Below are positions 53,739 through 61,600 of a stretch of DNA of 64,000 nt, piece after piece (the stretch's first letter is position 1; each line of letters starts with the position of its first letter). A program made the translations under genes and the position numbers. The stretch lies in contig NZ_JADPKA010000006.1 of assembly GCF_023073715.1 (NCBI RefSeq), forward strand, positions 1-64,000, read 5' to 3'. The notes below the pieces were generated by a model that did not search any database, was not told the origin of the DNA, and was given only the letters and a program-made list of their open reading frames with translations. The DNA is from Bradyrhizobium sp. 164. Its GTDB lineage: Bacteria > Pseudomonadota > Alphaproteobacteria > Rhizobiales > Xanthobacteraceae.

Positions 53739-53763
53739 GGAACAATTAGTGAACTTCGCCGTT
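53739..53763 (+). promoter_or_regulatory. EcfG-type general-stress promoter (GGAAC-N16-CGTT)
   Basis: GGAAC at 53739-53743 and CGTT at 53760-53763 with a 16-base spacer match the alphaproteobacterial EcfG sigma-factor consensus (GGAAC-N16/17-CGTT) exactly, and lie about 40 bases upstream of ATG 53803. The remaining part of the 53224-53738 gap shows no convincing gene or RNA. Confidence 0.65.
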
Positions 53764-53802
53764 CGTGGCGCGAGGGAGGCGTACCTGAAGAGGGAGGCCG
53801 TG

Positions 53803-54105
53803 ATGCCACGCGGAGACAAACGCAGCTACATCGATAAGCAGAAGCGACAGGCCGAACACATCGAGGAAGGCTACGAATCCCGAGGTGTACCCGACACTGA
53901 AGCTGAACGGCGGGCCTGGGCGACCGTCAACAAAGAAATCCATGGCGGCAAGAAGAGCGGGTCCGGCAGAGGGACCGAAGCAGACACCTCGCCGTCACGC
54001 AAGGGCGGCAGACTTGGCGGAAAAGCACCAGCCAGCCGACCGGCCGATGAACGTACCAGGTCAGCCAAGAAGGCTGCTCAAACTCGCAAACGCCGCGCGG
54101 CGTGA
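53803..54105 (+). CDS. Small basic stress-type protein (annotated as plasmid stabilisation protein in relatives)
   Basis: 100-residue, highly charged, probably partly disordered protein: MPRGDKRSYIDKQKRQAEHI, then ESRGVPDTEAERRAWATVNK and a Gly/Ser/Lys/Arg-rich tail. The RGVP..EAERRAWATVNK core recurs in small alphaproteobacterial proteins often labelled plasmid stabilisation protein without experimental basis. An exact EcfG-type promoter lies just upstream, so expression under general stress is likely. ATG 53803 has gggaggccg as ribosome-binding site; the earlier frame start (53749) overlaps the promoter. The next gene begins 11 bases after the stop, so both are probably co-transcribed. Confidence 0.75.
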   Translation: MPRGDKRSYIDKQKRQAEHIEEGYESRGVPDTEAERRAWATVNKEIHGGKKSGSGRGTEADTSPSRKGGRLGGKAPASRPADERTRSAKKAAQTRKRRAA

Positions 54106-54115
54106 AGGAGGCACA

Positions 54116-54349
54116 ATGTCGACATGCGAAACCTGCGGCAATGATTATGACAAGGCTTTTCAGGTGGTGATGAACGGCCAGGCGCACACGTTCGACAGCT
54201 TCGAGTGCGCAATTCATGCCTTGGCGCCAACGTGCAAGCATTGCGGAACGCGCATCGTGGGGCACGGCCTGGAAAAGAGCGGCACCTACTATTGCTGCGA
54301 CCACTGCGCCCAGAAGGAAGGCGTGACCGACCTCCGCGATCGTGTGTAA
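54116..54349 (+). CDS. Small zinc-ribbon/metallothionein-like protein
   Basis: 77-residue protein with nine cysteines and several His: MSTCETCGNDYDKAF, HTFDSFECAIHALAPTCKHC and YYCCDHCAQKEGV form two or more CxxC knuckles for zinc. Similar Bradyrhizobium proteins are labelled prokaryotic metallothionein. A gaaggaggc ribosome-binding site precedes ATG 54116. It follows the small basic protein gene by 11 bases and so shares the EcfG-type promoter; metal storage or redox protection during stress fits but is inference. Confidence 0.8.
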   Translation: MSTCETCGNDYDKAFQVVMNGQAHTFDSFECAIHALAPTCKHCGTRIVGHGLEKSGTYYCCDHCAQKEGVTDLRDRV

Positions 54350-54420
54350 TGGACGACCGACGAGCCTGCGGTCTCCGCTGGCCATGCCTTGCTTGAGACG
54401 ATCTCAGTACGAGTTGCGCC

Positions 54421-55362
54421 ATGGCGCCCGCACATAATCGCCTTGTTACGGTGTTCGGTGGAACGGGGTTTCTCGGCCGCCGCGTTGTTCAACACCTGCT
54501 CCGGGCACCTGAGTTTTTCGTTCGGATTGCATCAAGACATCCCGAACGGGGCAGACAGCTTTTTGGTCACGACGACCCACGCCTCCAATCTGTGAACGTC
54601 GATCTACGCGACGAGGGTTCGATAGCCGCTGCTGTTGATGGCGCATACGGCGCCATCAACACGGTCAGCCTCTATGTCGAACACGGACAGGAGACTTTTC
54701 ATTCCGTACATGTGGAATCAGCCCGGCGACTGGCGGCCCAGGCACGTCGAGCTGGCGTCAAGCGGCTCATCCACGTTTCCGGAATCGGCTCTGACGCCAC
54801 TTCGCCGTCCCTCTATATTCGCAAGCGTGGCGAAGGCGAACTCGCGGTCCGCGCAGTATTTTCTCAGGCTACGCTGGTTCGCCCGGCGGTAATGTTCGGC
54901 CCGGATGACGCGTTTCTCACCGTCATCCTCAAGCTACTCCGCCGATATCCGATCTATCCGATGTTCGGCCGCGGGTTGACGAGATTGCAGCCGGCCTATG
55001 TTGACGATGTGGCCGACGCGATCACAAGAGCGCTTCTGAGAGCCGAAACAAGCGCAATCACATATGAATGCGCTGGTCCTCGCATCTACACATACGAAGA
55101 GCTTCTCAAAAAGGTTGCGCACGCAGCCGGCCGCAGCCCCATGCTCGTTCCAGTGCCGTTTGCTGCTTGGCATGCAGCGGGATGGATTTCGGAGCTGCTT
55201 CCAAGGCCACCCATCACCCGGAATCAGGTGGAGTTGATGAAGCTCGACAACATAGCGTCGGTGGGAATGCCAGGATTTTCCGAGCTTGGAATCCCGCCGC
55301 AATCAGTCGAACAAGTTGTACCAACAATGTTACGGGAAAGTATCGGGCGAACCAACTTTTGA
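54421..55362 (+). CDS. NAD(P)-binding protein of the NDUFA9-like SDR family
   Basis: 313-residue atypical short-chain dehydrogenase. The glycine-rich motif VTVFGGTGFLGRRVVQHLL (about residues 9-27), VSGIGSDATSPSLYIRKRGE (Ser, and Tyr-Lys-like SLYIRKRG) and RPAVMFGPDDAFL are typical of NDUFA9-like complex I-associated proteins. Several such proteins bind NADPH and quinone-related partners rather than acting as dehydrogenases. Codon usage is less GC-biased than the core genes, in line with this accessory stretch. It follows the zinc-ribbon gene by 71 bases. Confidence 0.85.
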   Translation: MAPAHNRLVTVFGGTGFLGRRVVQHLLRAPEFFVRIASRHPERGRQLFGHDDPRLQSVNVDLRDEGSIAAAVDGAYGAINTVSLYVEHGQETFHSVHVESARRLAAQARRAGVKRLIHVSGIGSDATSPSLYIRKRGEGELAVRAVFSQATLVRPAVMFGPDDAFLTVILKLLRRYPIYPMFGRGLTRLQPAYVDDVADAITRALLRAETSAITYECAGPRIYTYEELLKKVAHAAGRSPMLVPVPFAAWHAAGWISELLPRPPITRNQVELMKLDNIASVGMPGFSELGIPPQSVEQVVPTMLRESIGRTNF

Positions 55363-55447
55363 ACCTGATGCCATTTGATGATGGCAGCCAGGAGTATGGA
55401 TCGCGGTCCACTGATGGCTTCTTCAACAACCTCAAAACCCAGCGCGA

Positions 55448-55621
55448 TCAGTGCGCAATAACCAGGATCAGCACCGCGAGCACGACGGCCCCGAGCAGCC
55501 CGGTCAGGAAGATTGCTCTCCTTGCCGATGTCCGGAGAATGATCTCTCCGCCCCTCGCTCGCTCCGTCGGATAAGGCTCCTTGTGAGGAGGAGGCGTCCG
55601 CGCTGGACCTTCACGAACCAT
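55448..55621 (-). CDS. 57-residue single-pass membrane peptide
   Basis: Starts MVREGPARTPPPHKEPYPTE, then a linker RARGGEIILRTSARRAIF and a membrane helix LTGLLGAVVLAVLILVIAH. Small proteins of this pattern recur in Bradyrhizobium; they are without known function. The longer open frame to 55753 runs into the divergent gap and is not supported. A near-EcfG promoter (GGAAC-N16-CGGT, minus strand, 55671-55695) lies upstream with one mismatch. It is divergent from the PCMT-fusion gene. Confidence 0.6.
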   Translation of the reverse strand: MVREGPARTPPPHKEPYPTERARGGEIILRTSARRAIFLTGLLGAVVLAVLILVIAH

Positions 55622-55791
55622 ACTGAACAACGCATGCGTATGATTTCGTTTCACTTTGCGGGTGATCGGAACCGGTAAACTCTCTCCTTGGTTCCGGCCT
55701 TGGTTCCGGCGCGATTCAGTCCATGGAAAGGAACTCGTCACGTCCGTTCCCATTGGCTTTATGCACTGGGCATTCTTGATGGACGGGTCGC

Positions 55792-57786
55792 ATGAGCGAA
55801 TTTTCAGATCTTCGCGACCGTATGGTCGACGTTCAACTCGCGCGCCGTGGTATCCGTGATCGTCGCGTGTTGGAGGCTATGCGACAGGTCCCGCGGGAGC
55901 GGTTTGTGGAAGCCGGTTTTGAGGAATTTGCCTACGAGGACGGCGCACTGCCGATCGCAAACAACCAGACCATCTCGCAGCCCTACATTGTCGCGCTGAT
56001 GACCGAGGCTGCCGAATTGAAGCCGACGGACAAGGTGCTCGAGGTCGGTACCGGCTCAGGCTATGCTGCCGCAATTGCTTCTCGGCTTGCTAAAACGGTT
56101 CACACGATCGAGCGACATGGCGCCCTGGCCAGAATCGCAGCGCAGCGGCTGATTGCGCTCGGATGTGCGAATTGCATTGTCCATACCGGCGACGGCACCC
56201 GCGGCCTGGCCGATGAGGCGCCATTCGACGCGATCCTGGTCGCTGCCGGCGGCCCCTCGGTGCCTGACGCGCTTAAGCGCCAGTTGGCCGTCGGCGGCCG
56301 TCTCGTCATTCCCGTCGGCAATTTCGGGCACGAACAATCGCTGCTCCGGATTACGCGCCGGAGCCAGACTGATTACGATGAGGAGACCTTCGGGGCCGTC
56401 CGCTTCGTGCCGTTGATCGGCGAGCAAGGATGGGCCGAGGATGGCACGCGCTCGGCCAGCAACCACATCCCCGGTCACACGCGGTTGCAATCGCTGACAG
56501 ACATGATCCGTGCTACTATCGAACCGTTGCCTGCCTTCGATGATCCTGCATTCGGTGTGCTGTTCGATCGCTTCGGACAATCGCGCATCGTCTTGCTGGG
56601 CGAAGCCAGTCACGGTACGTCGGAGTTCTACCAGGCACGCGCAGCGATTACGCGCCGCCTGATCGAAAAACACGGATTTACGATCGTCGCCGTCGAGGCG
56701 GATTGGCCCGACGCCGCAGCGATCGACCGGTACGTTCGCGGTCGAACGCACCGCGGAGCGTCAAGCCAGACCCCGTTCGAACGCTTTCCGACCTGGATGT
56801 GGCGAAATACGGATGTCGCCTCCTTCGTTGACTGGATGCGCAGTCGCAATGAACGAATGCCGGCAACCGATCGAGCCGGGTTCTTCGGGCTCGACATTTA
56901 CAACATGCGCGACTCGATCGCGGCCGTTCTCACTTACCTCGACAAGGTCGATCCTCAATCGGCAGCGGTGGCGCGCGAACGCTACGGCTGCCTGACGCCG
57001 TGGCAGCGCGAGCCTTCGACCTATGGCCGCGCCGTCCTGACCGAGCGCTACCGGAAATGCGAGGCGGAGGTGGTTCGGCAGTGCCAGGATATTCTGAAGA
57101 AGCAGCTCGACTATGCGGCGGACGATCCAGACAGCTTCCTCGATGCCGCGCAGAACGCCCGCTTGATCGCGTCAGCGGAGCGCTACTACCGGATCATGTA
57201 TTACGGCGGCGCGGAGTCCTGGAATCTACGGGATACGCATATGTTCGAGACGCTAAGCCATGTACTTGACGCACATGGTCCCCAATCCAAGGCCGTGGTC
57301 TGGGCGCACAATTCCCATATCGGAAATGCGCGTTTTACCAGCATGGGCGCGGTCCGCAACGAGCTCAACATTGGTCAGCTCTGTCGGGAGAAATTCGATG
57401 AAGCGGCGTCGCTGATCGGATTAAGCACGCATACCGGCACGGTGGCAGCGGCCTCAGATTGGGACGCCGAAATGGAAGTGATGCAGGTTCGGCCGTCTCG
57501 ACCAGACAGCTATGAGCGGCTGTTTCACGATGCCGGTGCGACGCGCGGCTTGATCGAATTCCGCCGCGAGGAGGCCCTTCGTCGTCGCTTGCTCGAACCG
57601 CGCCTGGAACGCTTTATCGGCGTGATCTATCGACCGGACACCGAGCTGCAAAGCCATTATGCCGAGGCCTCACTGCCTCAACAGTTTAACGCGCTGGTGT
57701 GGTTTGACGAGACACATGCGGTGACACATTTGGGTCCTGAGCATCGTCGCAGCGCTGTCCCAGACACCTATCCGTTCGGACTCTGA
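55792..57786 (+). CDS. Fusion of protein-L-isoaspartate O-methyltransferase and erythromycin-esterase domains
   Basis: 664-residue two-domain protein. Residues about 1-215 are PCMT-like: LARRGIRDRRVLEAMRQVPR, NQTISQPYIVALMTEAAELK, and the SAM loop VLEVGTGSGYAAAIASRL; this would repair isoaspartyl residues. Residues about 240-655 are the erythromycin-esterase/EreA-like fold: LLGEASHGTSEFYQARAAI, VAVEADWPDAAAIDRYVRGR, and VVWAHNSHIGNARF, retaining the His and Glu residues of the proposed active site. The C-terminal ends VPDTYPFGL. Similar fusions exist in rhizobia but none is characterised to my knowledge. The gene follows a short gap with ATG 55792 in the context of stress-type genes; a role in protein-damage repair or detoxification is inference. 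Confidence 0.88.
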   Translation: MSEFSDLRDRMVDVQLARRGIRDRRVLEAMRQVPRERFVEAGFEEFAYEDGALPIANNQTISQPYIVALMTEAAELKPTDKVLEVGTGSGYAAAIASRLAKTVHTIERHGALARIAAQRLIALGCANCIVHTGDGTRGLADEAPFDAILVAAGGPSVPDALKRQLAVGGRLVIPVGNFGHEQSLLRITRRSQTDYDEETFGAVRFVPLIGEQGWAEDGTRSASNHIPGHTRLQSLTDMIRATIEPLPAFDDPAFGVLFDRFGQSRIVLLGEASHGTSEFYQARAAITRRLIEKHGFTIVAVEADWPDAAAIDRYVRGRTHRGASSQTPFERFPTWMWRNTDVASFVDWMRSRNERMPATDRAGFFGLDIYNMRDSIAAVLTYLDKVDPQSAAVARERYGCLTPWQREPSTYGRAVLTERYRKCEAEVVRQCQDILKKQLDYAADDPDSFLDAAQNARLIASAERYYRIMYYGGAESWNLRDTHMFETLSHVLDAHGPQSKAVVWAHNSHIGNARFTSMGAVRNELNIGQLCREKFDEAASLIGLSTHTGTVAAASDWDAEMEVMQVRPSRPDSYERLFHDAGATRGLIEFRREEALRRRLLEPRLERFIGVIYRPDTELQSHYAEASLPQQFNALVWFDETHAVTHLGPEHRRSAVPDTYPFGL

Positions 57787-58379
57787 TTGCAGCGTGGCCA
57801 GGCCAAGAACGTTAGGTGAATCTGATGTGAAGCTTACACCGGCGTCCACTACTGCCATGCAGCCTTCATGGAAGGCTGGTCGTGAGGCGATAAGTGATGA
57901 ACGCATTCTTGTCATTGAATGTCGCCAAGATCTTCGTGCAGGCCGGGCCACGATGCTCACCGCTTGTGGCAGGGAGAGATGACGATACAGGGGCGGTTCC
58001 ATTTCCGCTCAGGGTCAAATGCGCCGATGGGGGCGGTTGGTTGCGATTTCGGATTGCCGCGAGAAAGCGGACTGTTGCGGAGCATGTCGCGAACTCGCAT
58101 TCGCGCAAAATGGCGACGCCTGCTGAATAGCGGGTATCGGCTCATGCATCAGGAAAGCTGTGTTGACGCATAATCATCCGCCACGAGTCAATTAGCGGCA
58201 TAAGAACAGCTCCCTCCGCCGCGTCACCGCACGTGTCGTTCGACTTCTGCGAAGGGGCTCAGGCCGACGTGAAGGCATCGAGCCCGTCCCAGCTGGGCTA
58301 CCGCTAGTACGGATTTTGAACTGGAAAGGTCCGGCCCTAGAGGATTACGGTTCTCCTATCTTCTCGGAGGAGGACCGCC
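57787..58379. other. 593-bp stretch without a recognisable gene
   Basis: Only short open frames with no family signal are seen (for example one starting MARPRTLGESDVK at 57794 and a minus-strand one at 57866-58108). Near its end, cggaggaggaccgcc is a strong ribosome-binding site for the acyl-CoA dehydrogenase gene at 58380. The region could contain that gene's promoter. Confidence 0.5.
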
Positions 58380-59537
58380 ATGAGCCTCAATCAAGGTCAC
58401 GATATCCAATCAGCGAGCCCGCGCAGTTCGATCGACGTTGCGCGGGAACTCGGGCCCGTGTTTCAACGACGGGCCGAGCAGGCGACGGACGAAGATTGCT
58501 TTGTAGCCGAAAACTATGAGGACTTGAAATCGTCGGGATTGGTCGAAGCCGGCGTCCCCACCGAGCTCGGGGGCCGTGGGGCGGAGGTCGATGAGCTGGC
58601 CGAGATGCTCCGTGTCCTGGCGTATCACTGCGGATCCACAGCGCTTGCATTCTCCATGCACACCCACCAGGTCGCCATCACCGCTTGGCGCTGGCGGCAT
58701 CAGAAAGTGACGGCGGTGGAGAACCTACTGACACGTATCGCCCAGGAACGCATTTTCCTACTCTCAAGCGGCGGTTCGGATTGGGTCGGCGGCTCCGGCA
58801 AAGCCGAGAAGGTGGACGGCGGCTATAAGATCACCGCTCGAAAGGTTTTCTCCTCGGGCTCGCCAGCCGGGACTCTCATGATGACGGGCGCGGTGCTGCA
58901 ACAGGAGTGTGAGCCGCCAATGGTGCTTCACTTTGGTGTGCCGATGAGCTCACCCCAGGTGAAGATCTTGGACACTTGGCGAGTTTTGGGTATGCGCTCG
59001 ACCGGTTCGAATGACGTGATGATTGATGGCTACGTAGTGCCTGAAAGTGCCGTATCGGCGCGTCGCAAGGCTGGTGAGTGGGATCCCTTATTCCAGACGA
59101 TCGCAACCATCGCACTGCCACTGATTTACTCGGTCTATGTGGGCGTTGCCGAGAGCGCACGGGATATTGCTCTCTTGCTCGCGCGGCGCAAAGAGCTCGA
59201 TCATAACGTTATACAGCTGGCTGGCCGCATGGATACCGAGCTTGCTGGCGCACGGATGGCACGGCAAACCATGCTTGCAGCTGTGCGCCTGAATAAGCCG
59301 TCGGCCGAAACAGTGAACCAGGTGGTGATCGGCCGCCATCTCGTAGCGCGGCATGCAATTGCAGCGGTGGAGTTAGCAATGGAGCTCGCTGGCGGCGCGG
59401 GGTTCTATCGCGCGGCCGGTCTAGAACGGCGCTTCCGCGACATACAGGCCGCACGCTATCATCCCCTGCAGCCCGGCGCCCAAGCAAGATATACGGGTGC
59501 AATGGCTCTTGGGCTCCCAGTCGACCAAATTTACTGA
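58380..59537 (+). CDS. Acyl-CoA dehydrogenase family protein
   Basis: 385-residue flavoprotein of the acyl-CoA dehydrogenase superfamily. The N-terminal helical domain (EDLKSSGLVEAGVPTELGGR then GAEVDELAEMLRVLAYHCGS), the central beta domain with SSGGSDWVGGSGKAEKVDGG then YKITARKVFSSGSPAGTLMM, and the C-terminal four-helix bundle ending AMELAGGAGFYRAAGLERRF then RDIQAARYHPL are all present. The usual catalytic Glu is not obvious, so it may be a monooxygenase-type or oxidase-like member. A strong gaggaggac ribosome-binding site supports ATG 58380. Directly after its stop lies a fragment of a related gene (59548-59755). Confidence 0.85.
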   Translation: MSLNQGHDIQSASPRSSIDVARELGPVFQRRAEQATDEDCFVAENYEDLKSSGLVEAGVPTELGGRGAEVDELAEMLRVLAYHCGSTALAFSMHTHQVAITAWRWRHQKVTAVENLLTRIAQERIFLLSSGGSDWVGGSGKAEKVDGGYKITARKVFSSGSPAGTLMMTGAVLQQECEPPMVLHFGVPMSSPQVKILDTWRVLGMRSTGSNDVMIDGYVVPESAVSARRKAGEWDPLFQTIATIALPLIYSVYVGVAESARDIALLLARRKELDHNVIQLAGRMDTELAGARMARQTMLAAVRLNKPSAETVNQVVIGRHLVARHAIAAVELAMELAGGAGFYRAAGLERRFRDIQAARYHPLQPGAQARYTGAMALGLPVDQIY

Positions 59538-59547
59538 CGTCCCTACA

Positions 59548-59755
59548 GCGGGACGAGCGCCTGGTGTCTCGGCCAGTGCAGCGTCTGCGCGATGATCGCG
59601 GCCTCGCTCGATCACGACATTGCGCAGGAGATCTTCAATACGCCGCCCGGCATCCTAGCCTGGGGCGCGATCGCGCATGAGGCGCGCGCGGTCGAGGGCA
59701 GTTATCGCGTCACGGCACGCTGGGATCTTGCCTCGGGCTCGTGGCAGGCGAGCAG
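59548..59755 (+). pseudogene. Internal fragment of an acyl-CoA dehydrogenase-like gene
   Basis: AWCLGQCSVCAMIAASLDHD followed by IAQEIFNTPPGILAWGAIAH, EARAVEGSYRVTARWDLASG and SWQAS aligns with residues about 80-145 of the intact gene at 62833-63984 with over 80 percent identity, judged by eye. Both the N- and C-terminal parts are missing. It starts 11 bases after the stop of a different acyl-CoA dehydrogenase and ends at the junction with the AHSA1 relic. Confidence 0.85.
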
Positions 59756-60110
59756 CTCGGGTAGCGCGCGAAATTATTGAGGATCGCCTGCCAGCCGCCT
59801 TGCTGCTGCTCGACCGAGTGAGTCGCTTCGCTATCGAAGACGACGCGGACGACAGTGCCATTTGGGCCGGGCACGAACTCGACCTCGGCTGTTCGATCGC
59901 CGAACGCGTGTTCGATCCGCTTGTGCTCGACGATCTTGGTGTAGGTGCCGGCGAAGTCGAAGCCCATGCCGCCGTCCTTGGCTTCCATCCGGGACGAGAA
60001 GGCGCCGCCTTCCCGCAGGTCACCGTCGCCTTGGTCGTATGCCAGTCGTCGGACGCTGCAGCGCTGAAGGCGAGCAAACGCGCCCTCATGGGGTTTCAAA
60101 GCTGTCGGAT
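59752..60110 (-). pseudogene. Truncated, frameshifted AHSA1/SRPBCC-domain gene
   Basis: On the minus strand, AASDDWHTTKATV and then, in another frame, DLREGGAFSSRMEAKDGGMG followed by FDFAGTYTKIVEHKRIEHAF, GDRTAEVEFVPGPNGTVVRV and SVEQQQGGWQAILNNFARY form the body of an AHSA1-type START-like protein. The first about 30 residues (start codon included) are absent. A missing base near 60021 (GTGACC for GTCGACC) shifts the frame, and the C-terminal end is lost at the junction with the fragment above. It is non-functional. Confidence 0.82.
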
Positions 60111-60112
60111 CA

Positions 60113-61408
60113 TCATTGCCCGAGCTGCTGAAGCACGGCGGACCACAATGCGAGCGGCTCCCTGAGGGCTGCCGGCTCGGATGGCCTTTGGCGAACGGCC
60201 GTGTGCACCATGACGAGCTTGGAGGCCGGGTCGACCAGGATGACCTGACCGCGGATGCCGAGCAGGGCAAATCTGCGCTGCTCGCCAGGGAGCAGCCACA
60301 CCTGGTAGCCGTAGCCGAAATAAGGTGTGGCCACGCGGGGCGCGAGATGGCCATCGGCTGGTCTGACGGTCGTGGCATCCAGCAGCCGCTGCCGGGGGAT
60401 CAATTGGCGACCTTCCCAGGCGCCGTCATGTGCGAGCAACCGCGCCAGCCGCGCATAGTCGCGCAAGGTTGCGTTGAAGCAGCAAAAGGCAATCTCCTGT
60501 CCGCTCCCGTCGATCGCCCACGACGCATCCGCTTCGGCGCCGATGGGGTCCCAGATCCGGTCGTGGAGATAGTCGGCAACCGGCATGGCCGTGGCCGAGC
60601 GCAGGACTAGGCCGAGGATTTCGGTTTCTACGCTGGCATAGTGCCATCTGGTGCCCGGCGGTGCGGTTCGGGTGTTGAATTGCGCAACGATGGCCGCGGG
60701 ATCTTTCGGCTCATCGACGAACAGGGCCCGTCCAAGCCGGGCGACGTCGTCGTTCCCATCATAGATTTCCGAGAACTGGACGCCCGAAGACATGGTCAAC
60801 AAGGCGCGTATCGATGTGTTTCCATATTCCGTGCCTGCAAGGCCGGGAACGTAGGTCGAGACGAGGTCGTCGATCGATTTGATTCGTCCCTCCGAGACCG
60901 CGATCCCGACCAGCATAGCCACCAGCGTCTTGGCCATGGACTGCGAGACAAAGCGGTCGTGGTCGGTCCGCGCATATTGATAGTGCTCGTACAGGATGGT
61001 GTCGTCCCTGGCGATCAGGAGTCCCGTCACCGGGTTGCGCTTGAGGTAGTCCGCGATGCTCAGACGTTCGGTGCCAAAACTGTAGGCGATCGACGGCTCC
61101 GGCGCGCGTTTGAATTGCCAGGGCGCCGTGGCGCGAACGACCGCGCGCGAGGGATAGATCTCGCCGAAATGGCTGTAGACCCCGACGAGCTTGTCGAGCT
61201 GAGGGACGCCTCCCCGCGTGCCGACCGGATAGCCGTCAGCCGCGCCGTAAAGATCGGCATCGGGACCGCTGTCTGAAAAGACCGGCCCCGGCTCGGCGCT
61301 TCGGATGTCCTCTGCGCATGCTGAAGGTGCCCAGACTGCGGCGGCGAAAATGACGGGCAAGGCAAGCCTGCGGCGCCCACGCGGCCTGCACAGCGCTCCC
61401 CATTTCAT
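60113..61408 (-). CDS. Exported serine hydrolase of the beta-lactamase/transpeptidase (class C-like) family
   Basis: 431-residue protein with an N-terminal signal sequence (RRRLALPVIFAAAVWAPSAC, with a cysteine that might also be a lipobox). The active-site SxxK is SQSMAKTLVAML (about residues 157-168), the YxN equivalent reads HYASVETE and a late HxG/KTG-like site is in LLGIRGQVILVDP. This pattern belongs to EstB/class C-like hydrolases (esterase or D-aminopeptidase), and no beta-lactam resistance is implied. GAGGAGG nine bases upstream supports ATG 61408. It is divergent from an MFS gene, and the stop adjoins the AHSA1 relic. Confidence 0.85.
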   Translation of the reverse strand: MKWGALCRPRGRRRLALPVIFAAAVWAPSACAEDIRSAEPGPVFSDSGPDADLYGAADGYPVGTRGGVPQLDKLVGVYSHFGEIYPSRAVVRATAPWQFKRAPEPSIAYSFGTERLSIADYLKRNPVTGLLIARDDTILYEHYQYARTDHDRFVSQSMAKTLVAMLVGIAVSEGRIKSIDDLVSTYVPGLAGTEYGNTSIRALLTMSSGVQFSEIYDGNDDVARLGRALFVDEPKDPAAIVAQFNTRTAPPGTRWHYASVETEILGLVLRSATAMPVADYLHDRIWDPIGAEADASWAIDGSGQEIAFCCFNATLRDYARLARLLAHDGAWEGRQLIPRQRLLDATTVRPADGHLAPRVATPYFGYGYQVWLLPGEQRRFALLGIRGQVILVDPASKLVMVHTAVRQRPSEPAALREPLALWSAVLQQLGQ

Positions 61409-61600
61409 TGGATTTGCCTCCTCGCACGTTGATGTGTGTGCGCTTGTGAGAACAACATCGCAGGCCGGTGACGTGAGATATGATATCATTGCGGACGGGC
61501 CGTGTCGCCCGCGGTGGCAACCCGCCTTGCTCTCGCCCGGCAGATAGGCCACCATCCCCTGCGCGCACCATCAACAAAATCAAAAGCGCTAAGGAAACGC

